DNA from: Blautia schinkii DSM 10518 | Lineage (GTDB): Bacteria > Bacillota > Clostridia > Lachnospirales > Lachnospiraceae | DNA: 64,000 bases | Direction: 5' to 3' | Assembly (NCBI GenBank): GCA_000702025.1 | Contig: JNKJ01000022.1 | Coordinates: 1-64,000, forward strand | Part shown: positions 54,698 through 62,771 of the stretch, piece by piece | How the letters are laid out: every line of letters begins with the position of its first letter | How positions within the stretch are numbered: the first letter of the stretch is position 1 | The notes under the pieces: model-generated | Database searches by the model: none | Seen by the model: only the letters and a program-made list of their open reading frames with translations | Told to the model about the DNA's origin: nothing | Position numbers and translations under genes: made by a program

Positions 54698-54878
54698 ACT
54701 TTTTCCACCTTATAGCTAAGAAATATTAATGAGATTGGGGTCAAAAGCCCCTACGGCTTTCCATGACCGGGGCTCTTCCCCCCGACATGTGATTAATAGG
54801 ATTATAACATGAGCCAAAGAAACATTCAAGAATTATGTAATAAATGCTTTTGTAAAAATGTAACAAAAAGGGGGGATA

Positions 54879-54897
54879 GTTACAGTGTAATTGTAAC
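54879..54897. promoter_or_regulatory. Operator candidate, upstream copy
   Basis: GTTACA, seven bases, TGTAAC, a perfect inverted repeat located 40 bases before the -35 box. A further TGTAAC half-site lies at 54859-54864. Confidence 0.6.
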
Positions 54898-54936
54898 AAA
54901 GATACGGTTTTGGGGTAAAAAGGTACAAAAGGACTA

Positions 54937-54964
54937 TTGACTTTCCTTGAAAAACAAGTATAAT
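54937..54964 (+). promoter_or_regulatory. Promoter of the sugar importer/glycosidase operon
   Basis: TTGACT (54937-54942), 16 bases, TATAAT (54959-54964). It is flanked on both sides by GTTACA-N7-TGTAAY repeats. Confidence 0.8.
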
Positions 54965-54985
54965 TCAAAAATGTAAAGAAAAATA

Positions 54986-55004
54986 GTTACATAAAACTTG
55001 TAAT
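54986..55004. promoter_or_regulatory. Operator candidate, downstream copy
   Basis: GTTACA, seven bases, TGTAAT, located just after the likely start of transcription, a position suited to repression. A lone GTTACA occurs at 55037-55042. Confidence 0.6.
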
Positions 55005-55072
55005 TAAATATCCCGGGAAAGAAACAGAAAACAAAAGTTACAATAAAAATGGAATTAATAAGGAGGATCATC

Positions 55073-56341
55073 ATGGAACTGAGAAAAGTAATGAAAACAA
55101 TGACAGCAGCAGCGGCTGCAGCGGCGATTGTCGTAAGCGGTGTGGGAACAGGAATCACAGAGGTACGTGCGGATGATAAGGTACAGATTCGTTTCCTCAA
55201 TGGTTTCACAGGAGGCGACGGCGGTTATATGCGTGAAATCACGGACGGCTTTAACGCTTCCCAGGATAAGTATGAGATTGTGGAATCTCAGGAGAAGGAC
55301 CATTACCTGAAATTCAAATCCGGAGAGTATGATCTGGTGGTGATCCACGGCGACCGCCTGAAAACCTTTGCGGACGACGGAATGATTCAGGACGTTTCCT
55401 CTGTTTATGAGAACGCAGGCATTAAATTAGAAGATTTTATTGAATCCGCACAAGATATTGTGCAGGTAAATGACGGACTGTACGCTTTTTCACTGGATAT
55501 TCACCCGCTGGTCATGTTCTACAACAAGCAGCTCTGCGCAGAGCCGCCGAAAACCTATGAGGATATCAAGAAGCTGAACGAAGAGCTTCAGGCAAAAGAT
55601 CCGAACCTTTACGCCATGGGAGTTCCGGGATTAGGTCTGGTGGAGTATTACTATATGACAATGGCCAACCAGAACGGAATCGAGCTTCAGGACGGCGAGG
55701 CTCTGAAATTTGATACCGATGAATTTGCGGATGCTCTGATGACCTACCATGACATGATTTTTACAGATAAGGTAAGCCCCTCCAAGCTTGGTCTTGACGG
55801 AGAATTCAAAACCTTCGTACAGGATGAGGAGAGTGTAGGAGGAACACAGACTGCAATCGCTCTTACCGGTCCATGGTTCTACCAGGCAGCACTGGAGAAA
55901 TACGGCGATGACCTGGGTGTGGCTCCGGTTCCGCTTCTTGGAAATGAAAATTCTGTATACGGAAATGCCCATACGATCGCAGTTCCTTCTAATGTAGAGG
56001 ATGAGGAAGTCTTAAATGGCATCTCTGAGTTTATGAAATATCTGTATACACCGGAGAACCTGATCAACTGGGCAGATGCCGGACAGGCTCCTACTCATAT
56101 CGCAACCAAGGAAGCGATTCAGAAGGAAGCAGACAAATATCCTCTGGCCTGTGCAAACTATGAGCAGTTTGACAACTGCAAAATCGCGCCGCAGGTTTAC
56201 AATGTAGGCGAACAGCTGAAATACTTAAATGAAAATATCTTCAATATGATTGTTTCTACAGAAGATTTGACAAAAGAACAGCTGATGGGCGAGCTTGAAA
56301 AAGCGACGAAAACAGCATTACAGGTTTCCGAAGGATTCTGA
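55073..56341 (+). CDS. Extracellular sugar-binding protein of ABC importer (family 1)
   Basis: 422 residues. The mature domain opens VQIRFLNGFTGGDGGYMRE, with FYNKQLCAEPPKTYEDIKKL, ALTGPWFYQAAL and EFMKYLYTPENLINW, typical of family 1 solute-binding proteins. The signal peptide has seven consecutive alanines and ends at EVRADD, without a lipobox cysteine, which is unusual for a Gram-positive binding protein. ATG 55073 follows AAGGAGG; the longer start at 55049 includes that site. It supplies the permeases at 56391 and 57296. Confidence 0.9.
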   Translation: MELRKVMKTMTAAAAAAAIVVSGVGTGITEVRADDKVQIRFLNGFTGGDGGYMREITDGFNASQDKYEIVESQEKDHYLKFKSGEYDLVVIHGDRLKTFADDGMIQDVSSVYENAGIKLEDFIESAQDIVQVNDGLYAFSLDIHPLVMFYNKQLCAEPPKTYEDIKKLNEELQAKDPNLYAMGVPGLGLVEYYYMTMANQNGIELQDGEALKFDTDEFADALMTYHDMIFTDKVSPSKLGLDGEFKTFVQDEESVGGTQTAIALTGPWFYQAALEKYGDDLGVAPVPLLGNENSVYGNAHTIAVPSNVEDEEVLNGISEFMKYLYTPENLINWADAGQAPTHIATKEAIQKEADKYPLACANYEQFDNCKIAPQVYNVGEQLKYLNENIFNMIVSTEDLTKEQLMGELEKATKTALQVSEGF

Positions 56342-56390
56342 TAGTTTGAGAAAGGGGAGGGGCAGCGCTCCTCCTCTGTGAGGATAAAAT

Positions 56391-57299
56391 ATGAAGATCA
56401 GTAAATTTAAATCAACGATGTTTCTTGCCCCTTTTCTGGTATGCTTCGGGCTTTTCTGGCTGGCGCCTTTTGTATACGGAATCTATATGAGCCTTCATAA
56501 GCTCTCTCTTACAAGGGGAAATATGGGATTCTCAGGACTTCATAACTTTCTGGACTTATTTAACAGCGAATCCATGTATTCGGAGGCATTTTTTCTGGGA
56601 CTTAAGAATACTGTCCTGTTTGTGCTGATAAGCGTGCCTCTCCTGATTCTGGTGAGCCTGCTTCTGGCACTTCTGGTAGACAACCTTCCGAAAAAGGTTC
56701 AGGGGCTTTTCAGGACGATTTTCTTCCTGTCCTATGCGGTATCCGTGACCTCAGTTTCCGCGATTTTTGTATGGCTGTTCAGCGGAAACGGCGGCTTCAT
56801 CAATAATACGCTGGTGCGTATGCATATCATCAGCCAGCCGATTCCCTGGCTGGAGGCGCAGCCCTTTGCGTGGATCGTTCTTGTGATCACCACAATCTGG
56901 TGGACTATAGGCTTTAACATGATGCTGTTTATCAATGCGCTTAACGGAATTGATACAGCTCTTTATGAGGCTTCCTCCATTGACGGGGCAAATTACTGGA
57001 ATCAGTTTAAATCCATTGTTTTTCCCAGCATAAAAAGTGTATTCGCCTTTGTGGCGCTGACAACGATCATCGCTTCGTTTAATGTGTACGGGCAGCCGCA
57101 GTTGATTACCAAGGGCGGTCCTACGCAGAGCACCAAATCTCTGATCATGGTGATCCAACAGACGATTTTTGACGGAAATAACTTGGGAATGGGAACGGCT
57201 ATGGCACTGGTAATGGGAGTTGTGGTGATGCTTTTTGCACTTGCACAGAATTTCCTCACAAGGGAAAAGAAAGAGTTAAAGGGGGATAAGCAGGTATGA
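56391..57299 (+). CDS. Carbohydrate ABC permease, MalF-like
   Basis: 302 residues, six helices. The N-terminus MFLAPFLVCFGLFWLAPFVYG and the EAA loop YEASSIDGANYWNQFKSIVFP identify a MalF/UgpA-type permease. AGGAT before ATG 56391 is a weak site. It ends in an ATGA overlap with its partner. No ATPase gene is in the locus; such importers usually share an MsmX-type ATPase encoded elsewhere. Confidence 0.92.
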   Translation: MKISKFKSTMFLAPFLVCFGLFWLAPFVYGIYMSLHKLSLTRGNMGFSGLHNFLDLFNSESMYSEAFFLGLKNTVLFVLISVPLLILVSLLLALLVDNLPKKVQGLFRTIFFLSYAVSVTSVSAIFVWLFSGNGGFINNTLVRMHIISQPIPWLEAQPFAWIVLVITTIWWTIGFNMMLFINALNGIDTALYEASSIDGANYWNQFKSIVFPSIKSVFAFVALTTIIASFNVYGQPQLITKGGPTQSTKSLIMVIQQTIFDGNNLGMGTAMALVMGVVVMLFALAQNFLTREKKELKGDKQV

Positions 57300-58126
57300 G
57301 ACATTCTAAAAAAATAAATGTATTGCTCGTTATAGTTGCGGCTGTCATCGCGTATTTCTGTCTGATTCCTCTGATATTTATGGTATTTACAAGCTTTAAG
57401 GGGATGTCCGAGTCCATCTCTTCCTCCACCCTGCTTCCTAAAATCTGGACGCTTGATAATTACGTGCAGCTTCTGGGCGATGTGGCTACGGCTCCGGTTT
57501 TCCGCTGGATGCTGAATACCGCGGTGGTGACGGTGCTTGGGACGCTCAGCGTGCTTGCTGTAGATGTGCTTGCGGCATATGCACTGTCCAGGCTTCACGT
57601 CCCTTTTGCGGGAAAAATCATCACTATGATCGTCTGGGTTATGACAATACCCGGAATCGTTACCCTGTTCCCGTCTTTTTACATGTTTAAGAACCTGGGG
57701 CTTCTCAACGGCTTTGTTCCGCTGATGCTGCCTTATACCTCCAATGCCATGGGCGTCTTCCTGATTTACAACTTTTTAAAGGACTTCCCGGTTGCACTTG
57801 AGGAGGCGGCGATCATAGACGGGGCTTCGCTGTTTACGGTTCTGCGGAAGGTTATTTTTCCATCCATCAAGCCGGTGGTCATGACGCTGGGCTTCATAAC
57901 CTTTTTGAATATTTATAATGATTATCTGTGGCCGTCCATTGTCATTCAGAATAATGAGATGAAAACCCTTACGGTTGGAATCGGTTCTCTTGTAATGGGA
58001 GCAAACTTCGTAAACCCGGGAGTTATGATGGCTGCGACTGTGTTCGCTGTATTTCCCGCGCTGGTGCTGTTTTTGATGGTGAATAAATACATTGTAAAAG
58101 GAGTAACGAATGTTGGAATTAAGTAA
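57296..58126 (+). CDS. Carbohydrate ABC permease, MalG-like
   Basis: 276 residues, six helices. The EAA loop reads EEAAIIDGASLFTVLRKVIFP, and the N-terminus YFCLIPLIFMVFTSFK is typical of MalG/UgpE types. It overlaps the preceding gene by 4 bases and the following GH43 gene by 17, so translation of import and hydrolysis is coupled. Confidence 0.92.
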   Translation: MRHSKKINVLLVIVAAVIAYFCLIPLIFMVFTSFKGMSESISSSTLLPKIWTLDNYVQLLGDVATAPVFRWMLNTAVVTVLGTLSVLAVDVLAAYALSRLHVPFAGKIITMIVWVMTIPGIVTLFPSFYMFKNLGLLNGFVPLMLPYTSNAMGVFLIYNFLKDFPVALEEAAIIDGASLFTVLRKVIFPSIKPVVMTLGFITFLNIYNDYLWPSIVIQNNEMKTLTVGIGSLVMGANFVNPGVMMAATVFAVFPALVLFLMVNKYIVKGVTNVGIK

Positions 58127-59114
58127 AAGCCTGGGCCTTTTCTCCGGCGTGCGCGCTCCCGGCCTTCATAAAGCAGGAGATATCCATATGCGTGACCCGT
58201 TTATCTTTACGGACCGAAGCAGAGGGCTGTATTTCCTGTTCGGAACTACGGTTGAAATATGTGACGGCGCTGCCAATGTGGACCCTTATTTTGAAGTCTA
58301 TGTGAGCAGTGATCTCAGGAATTTTGAAGGCCCCTTCGTTGCATTTCGGCCGGAAAAGGGATTTTTCGGGGTGAAGCATTATTGGGCTCCGGAGGTTTAT
58401 GAATACAGGGGCGCTTACTATATGTTTGCAACCTTTAAGGGCGGAATCGGAGAGGACAGAGGGACGGCGATACTTAAGGCGGATTTGCCGGAAGGACCGT
58501 ACAGACCCCACAGCAGGGGACATGTTACTTTGAAAGGGCATGAATGCCTGGACGGAACTCTTTATCTGGAGGAGGGGAAGCCCTGGATTGCTTTCTGCCA
58601 TGAGTGGACGGAAATGTATTTCGGCACGATCAAGGCGCTTCCTCTGGAGGAGGATTTGACGGCGAGTACGGCTTCGAAGCCAATCCTAATCGTGGATACG
58701 GAGAAGGATGAGATTCCCTGGATTCGTCATATGGAGGACCCGAGAGTGGAGAAGAAGGGGTATCTGACCGATGCGCCGTTTTTTCACAGAACGGCTGACG
58801 GGCGTCTTATGATGCTGTGGTCCAGCTATTCGGTGAAGGGATACAAAGGCAGCGGAAGCGGCGGTTATGTGACCGCGGTATGCAGGAGTCTGTCAGGCAG
58901 CATAAAAGGACCATGGCAGCATGAGGAGGAGCTTCTTCTTGATGAAAATACGGGACATGCTTCTCTGTTTTATGACCTGGAGGGGAAGCTCAGGCTTGTT
59001 TCCCATGGGAATGATACGCTTCATGGATTGGAATATCCGGTGATTTATTATGTGCGAGAGGAGGAGAATCTGAAAATTGTTAGAGAAGGAGAAGAATGGT
59101 ATGTACCGCAGTGA
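58110..59114 (+). CDS. Glycoside hydrolase family 43
   Basis: 334 residues with no signal peptide, so it should act inside on imported oligosaccharides. Five-blade propeller signs: HMRDPFIFTD with the catalytic base Asp (about residue 29), HYWAPEVYEYRGAYYMFAT, and the general-acid region LTDAPFFHRTADGRLMMLWSSY, where an Asp stands in the place usual for Glu in EGP. GH43 removes arabinose or xylose from plant glycans; substrate here unproven. AAAGGAG precedes ATG 58110. It overlaps the GH2 gene by 14 bases. Confidence 0.85.
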   Translation: MLELSKSLGLFSGVRAPGLHKAGDIHMRDPFIFTDRSRGLYFLFGTTVEICDGAANVDPYFEVYVSSDLRNFEGPFVAFRPEKGFFGVKHYWAPEVYEYRGAYYMFATFKGGIGEDRGTAILKADLPEGPYRPHSRGHVTLKGHECLDGTLYLEEGKPWIAFCHEWTEMYFGTIKALPLEEDLTASTASKPILIVDTEKDEIPWIRHMEDPRVEKKGYLTDAPFFHRTADGRLMMLWSSYSVKGYKGSGSGGYVTAVCRSLSGSIKGPWQHEEELLLDENTGHASLFYDLEGKLRLVSHGNDTLHGLEYPVIYYVREEENLKIVREGEEWYVPQ

Positions 59115-60858
59115 ATATCCAAGACCTGAGTTTAAAAGGGCAGAGTGGAAATCTCTGAATGGGCCGTGGAGCTTCTGCTTTCCGGGAGAAGAGGAAAGAA
59201 GGATTGAGGTGCCCTTTGTATTTCAAAGTGAGTTAAGCGGAATCGGTGATAACAGAATGTGCGATTCTGTTACTTACCGGCGTGAGTTTACAGTGCCTTC
59301 AGAATGGAAGGGAAGACGTATAAAAATTCATTTCGGAGCCGTGGATTATGTCTGTGAGGTGCGGATTAATGGACAGCTCACAGGGCGCCATCAGGGCGGA
59401 AATACCCCATTTTCCCTGGACATCACGGAATGTCTGAACTGGGAAAAGGAAGAGCTTCAGGTGGATGTGTGGGACCCGTGTGCGGACGAAACTATTCCCA
59501 GAGGAAAGCAGTATTGGAAAGCAGAACCGGAATCAATCTGGTATACGCGAAGCACGGGAATCTGGCAGAGCGTCTTTCTTGAGCCGGTTGCTCCGCTGCA
59601 TTTTTCTTATCTGCATTTTACCCCGGATATTGACAGCGGGAAGGTTGAGATTGCATTTAAGACAGAGGGTTTTGCGGATGAAAAAACAGGAGTAAGGGCA
59701 GAGTTTGACATTTATTTTAAGGGGGATAAGGTTTTTAGCGGCGGTATGGAGCTTTTGGAGGCTTATGGGCGCTTGGAGGTATCGTTGTTTGACAGACATA
59801 TTTTCCGTACCATGAATCATGACGGTGGATGGTGCTGGTCTCCGGAGTCTCCGAATTTATTTGAGGTTAAAGCTGCCCTGGTGCGTGACAGCCAAGCGTT
59901 GGATGAGGTGGAAGCATATTTTGGTATGCGGAAGATTGAGACGAAGGACGGTATGATCTACCTGAATAACCGGCCTTATTATCAGAAACTGATTCTGGAC
60001 CAGGGATATTGGCCCGGCGGACTTATGACGGCTTCTGATGAGCAGGACTATGTGCGTGATATTGAGATGGCCAAGGCTATGGGGTTCAACGGCTGCCGTA
60101 AGCATCAGAAAACAGAGGACCCGGTATTCCTTTATTATGCGGATAAGCTGGGATTTCTCGTATGGTCAGAGATTGGCGCCTGTGCGTCCTATTCCCCGGA
60201 GGCGTCTCAGAGAACAATGAGCGAGTGGAGCGAGGCAGTGCAGAGGGACTATAACCATCCCTGTATTGTGGCCTGGGTGGTTCTCAATGAAAGCTGGGGC
60301 GTGCCCAATATCCGGTTTGACAAGATGCAGCAGGCTCATTCATTGGCTTTATACTATAATGTGAAGTCCATGGACGCGACGCGTCTTGTGGTATCCAATG
60401 ACGGCTGGGAGCTGACAAAGACGGACATCTGCTCCATACATAACTATGCCCACGGCGGAAGAGGCGAGACAGAAACCCACAAAGCATTCCGCAAGAGCTT
60501 GTCGGACAAAGAGAACCTTCTCAAAGCGCAGCCCGCGGGACGTCAGATTTATGCCGACGGCTTTGCCTATGAGGGAGAACCAATCCTCCTTACAGAATTC
60601 GGCGGTCTGGCCTACAAGAAGGATGAGGAAAAGGGCTGGGGATACACCACAATTGAGAATGAGGAAGAATTTCTGGAGGCCTATGGACGGATTTTGGCAG
60701 ATATCAGGGATTCGCAGGCAATCTTTGGCTTCTGTTATACCCAGCTGTGCGACGTAGAGCAGGAGGTCAACGGACTGCTGACTTATGATAGGAAGTATAA
60801 AATCGAACCGGAGCTGATTAAGAAAATTAACGATTCTGTGGATAAAAGATATTTGTGA
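59101..60858 (+). CDS. Glycoside hydrolase family 2
   Basis: 585 residues. Sandwich domain SLNGPWSFCFPGEEE and FGAVDYVCEVRINGQLTGRH, immunoglobulin-like domain, then the TIM barrel with AWVVLNESWGVPN (acid/base Glu about 395) and LLTEFGGLAYK (nucleophile Glu about 497). Family activities include beta-galactosidase, beta-glucuronidase and alpha-L-arabinofuranosidase; which one applies is not evident. ATG 59101 follows GAAGGAG; the TTG at 59077 is earlier but overlaps that site. Cytosolic, no signal. Last gene of the glycan-use operon. Confidence 0.92.
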   Translation: MYRSEYPRPEFKRAEWKSLNGPWSFCFPGEEERRIEVPFVFQSELSGIGDNRMCDSVTYRREFTVPSEWKGRRIKIHFGAVDYVCEVRINGQLTGRHQGGNTPFSLDITECLNWEKEELQVDVWDPCADETIPRGKQYWKAEPESIWYTRSTGIWQSVFLEPVAPLHFSYLHFTPDIDSGKVEIAFKTEGFADEKTGVRAEFDIYFKGDKVFSGGMELLEAYGRLEVSLFDRHIFRTMNHDGGWCWSPESPNLFEVKAALVRDSQALDEVEAYFGMRKIETKDGMIYLNNRPYYQKLILDQGYWPGGLMTASDEQDYVRDIEMAKAMGFNGCRKHQKTEDPVFLYYADKLGFLVWSEIGACASYSPEASQRTMSEWSEAVQRDYNHPCIVAWVVLNESWGVPNIRFDKMQQAHSLALYYNVKSMDATRLVVSNDGWELTKTDICSIHNYAHGGRGETETHKAFRKSLSDKENLLKAQPAGRQIYADGFAYEGEPILLTEFGGLAYKKDEEKGWGYTTIENEEEFLEAYGRILADIRDSQAIFGFCYTQLCDVEQEVNGLLTYDRKYKIEPELIKKINDSVDKRYL

Positions 60859-60956
60859 ATGGTTGTGTGATAAATAAATGAATCAGCCTGCCCGAGGAGA
60901 AAGCATGGGATGGCTGGTTGGATTTGTGAAGTACCTTATACTCTGTAAGCACCATG

Positions 60957-61000
60957 AAAAAGTGTGAAACCCTGGCAATTTAATAGGATTCACACTTTTT
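60957..61000 (+). terminator. Terminator of the glycan-use operon
   Basis: Perfect 12-bp stem AAAAAGTGTGAA (60957-60968) with TTCACACTTTTT (60989-61000). The rest of the 420-base gap 60859-61278 is AT-rich and holds only the tRNA promoter. Confidence 0.8.
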
Positions 61001-61230
61001 CTGTGGTAGATGTTATTCGGTTACTGCGCTTTTGGGAAAATACGCTTGTTTTCTAAAACTACTATGAGAGCTTCATGGATGGTTTTAAGAATATATAAGA
61101 AGTATAAAATTACACGCCTTTAACAATATGAAATAAACGGAATTTCCCTGTCTCAGAATAGGGAGAATCCAGGTGAAATACGGCTTCTGTGTCAATTCAA
61201 CAAAAAAATAAAAAAATTTCAAAAAAACAC

Positions 61231-61259
61231 TTGCTTTTTTTTTGAAAGTATTATATACT
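61231..61259 (+). promoter_or_regulatory. Promoter of tRNA-Glu
   Basis: TTGCTT (61231-61236), 17 bases rich in T, TATACT (61254-61259), about 20 bases before the mature tRNA. Confidence 0.7.
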
Positions 61260-61278
61260 AAGCAAGTCGTAAGGACAT

Positions 61279-61350
61279 GGCCAGTTGGTCAAGGGGTTAA
61301 GACGCCGCCCTCTCACGGCGGAAACACGGGTTCGATTCCCGTACTGGCTG
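61279..61350 (+). tRNA. tRNA-Glu (CTC anticodon)
   Basis: 72 bases with all four stems. Acceptor GGCCAGT pairs with ACTGGCT (one G-T at the end). Anticodon stem CCGCC/GGCGG encloses a 7-base loop CTCTCAC with anticodon CTC. T arm CGGGTTCGATTCCCG. Discriminator G, no encoded CCA. An integrase gene starts pointing at it from 61445, so its 3' end is the likely attachment site. Confidence 0.93.
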
Positions 61351-61400
61351 CTTCAAAACCATTGATTTTACTGGGGTTGTGAGACTTCGGTAAATCATAA

Positions 61401-61420
61401 GTACTCAAGCAGGTACTCAA
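61401..61420. repeat. Direct repeat pair beside integrase gene
   Basis: GTACTCAA occurs at 61401-61408 and again at 61413-61420, about one helical turn apart, between tRNA and integrase. It could be integrase or excisionase binding sites. Confidence 0.4.
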
Positions 61421-61450
61421 AGCAATCTGGAAGCAGATTGCTTTTTATTT
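61420..61450 (+). terminator. Terminator downstream of tRNA-Glu
   Basis: AAGCAATCTG (61420-61429) pairs perfectly with CAGATTGCTT (61434-61443), loop GAAG, followed by TTTATTTT. It overlaps the integrase stop codon. Confidence 0.8.
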
Positions 61451-62686
61451 TGCTTTTTGGAATTCTGGGATATTGCTTATAATCTGCACTTTTGCATTTT
61501 TGCTTCTGCGATTTCTATGATAATGATTTTCTGTACATGCTATGTCTGTATGCCCCATTTGCCCCATTACTAATCGTCTATCAACATTGTTGTCTAAAAG
61601 AATTGAACCATATGTCTTTCTGATTTTGTGAGGTGACTTTGGACGACAATGTGTTTTTTTACACACATCATACAGTCTGTTACGGAAGGAAAATGTCTTT
61701 AGTCTTTCGCCATCCCTTACAAAAATGAACTCTGTAAAGGTATTGAGAGCTTTAAGCTTACGCATAATCCATAGATATTCTTCTGGTAGAGCTACATACC
61801 TGATTCCCGCTTCTGTCTTTGGATGTTCCTTAATCTCGAAAGCTGATGTTCCGTCCTCTAATGCATATCTTGTTTCACTTCTGCGGATATTCAGACCGGA
61901 ACCGTCAAAATCAACCCATTTTAATGCAGCAAGTTCACCAACACGCAACCCTGTCACAAACATTAACAGAATGCCTAGATTTAAGATATCTATATTATTT
62001 TCCAGGTATTCAAACATTCTTGACATTTCCTCATCTGTAAAAACTTCCTCGTCATCCTCTTTGATAACCTTTTTGAAATCTGAATCTGAGGTGTCAAGTT
62101 CCTGGAAAAGTTCCTCTACATTGAAAGAAATGAGTTTTCTTTTCTTCGCACGTTTGAGGAATCCACGGGTAATAGTTTTCAAGTTTGAAAACGCCTTAGC
62201 TGTCATTTCGTACTTTGGAATCTGTTCCTCAAGAAATTCTTCTATGTCCTCAGGAGAGATGGATTTGATTCTTCTCTTGCCAAATTCTTTATAATGCCTG
62301 TCATATGTCTGTCTGTTACGCAGGTGTGTCGCTTTAGAAATCTTTTCAAGCTGTAGCCGCCTGTCGTCCCATTCGGTAAAGACTTCCTCAATTGTAGGAT
62401 TTTCTACTTGTTCCTTCCAGTAGGAGACAACAACATCTTCTATCGCTGTTTCGGTTTCTCTTTTCCTCTTTACTCGTCCTTTTTTCTCATCCGGAAGATA
62501 GGTATACCAATGCCCATCTTTACCCTGAAAAATTTTGTAAGGATGTTTCGCTAATAATTCCTCTCTTTTCTTCATTTCTATTTGCTCTTGTACATACGCT
62601 ATGTCGATTATACCTGATTCAACAGCATAATTCAATTCTGATTGATGTATAATAATCCCTCCTAGATACGTAAGGTGAGGACACAA
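61445..62686 (-). CDS. Tyrosine-type site-specific integrase
   Basis: 413 residues at most. An N-terminal AP2-like arm-binding segment (KIFQGKDGHWYTYLPDEKKG), a SAM-like core-binding domain (about 100-190), and the catalytic domain with LLMFVTGLRVGELAALKW (first Arg), SPHKIRKTYGSILL (HxxR), GQMGHTDI (His) and a Tyr in ENHYHRN. It inserts or excises an element at the tRNA-Glu. The start is uncertain: TTG 62686 has no ribosome site, whereas AGGAGGG at 62664-62658 stands before ATT/ATA codons at 62656-62648. Confidence 0.93.
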   Translation of the reverse strand: MCPHLTYLGGIIIHQSELNYAVESGIIDIAYVQEQIEMKKREELLAKHPYKIFQGKDGHWYTYLPDEKKGRVKRKRETETAIEDVVVSYWKEQVENPTIEEVFTEWDDRRLQLEKISKATHLRNRQTYDRHYKEFGKRRIKSISPEDIEEFLEEQIPKYEMTAKAFSNLKTITRGFLKRAKKRKLISFNVEELFQELDTSDSDFKKVIKEDDEEVFTDEEMSRMFEYLENNIDILNLGILLMFVTGLRVGELAALKWVDFDGSGLNIRRSETRYALEDGTSAFEIKEHPKTEAGIRYVALPEEYLWIMRKLKALNTFTEFIFVRDGERLKTFSFRNRLYDVCKKTHCRPKSPHKIRKTYGSILLDNNVDRRLVMGQMGHTDIACTENHYHRNRRSKNAKVQIISNIPEFQKAK

Positions 62687-62736
62687 TGCCCCACCCTAGT
62701 TTTTGAATGTGTAGTTTTAATTTGAATGATTTAAAG

Positions 62737-62759
62737 ACATAGAGATTGATACTCTATGT
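62737..62759 (-). terminator. Small hairpin after the radical SAM gene
   Basis: ACATAGAG (62737-62744) pairs with CTCTATGT (62752-62759); on the minus strand CTTTAAAT follows, a weak T tract. Confidence 0.4.
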
Positions 62760-62771
62760 GAGATATGAGCG

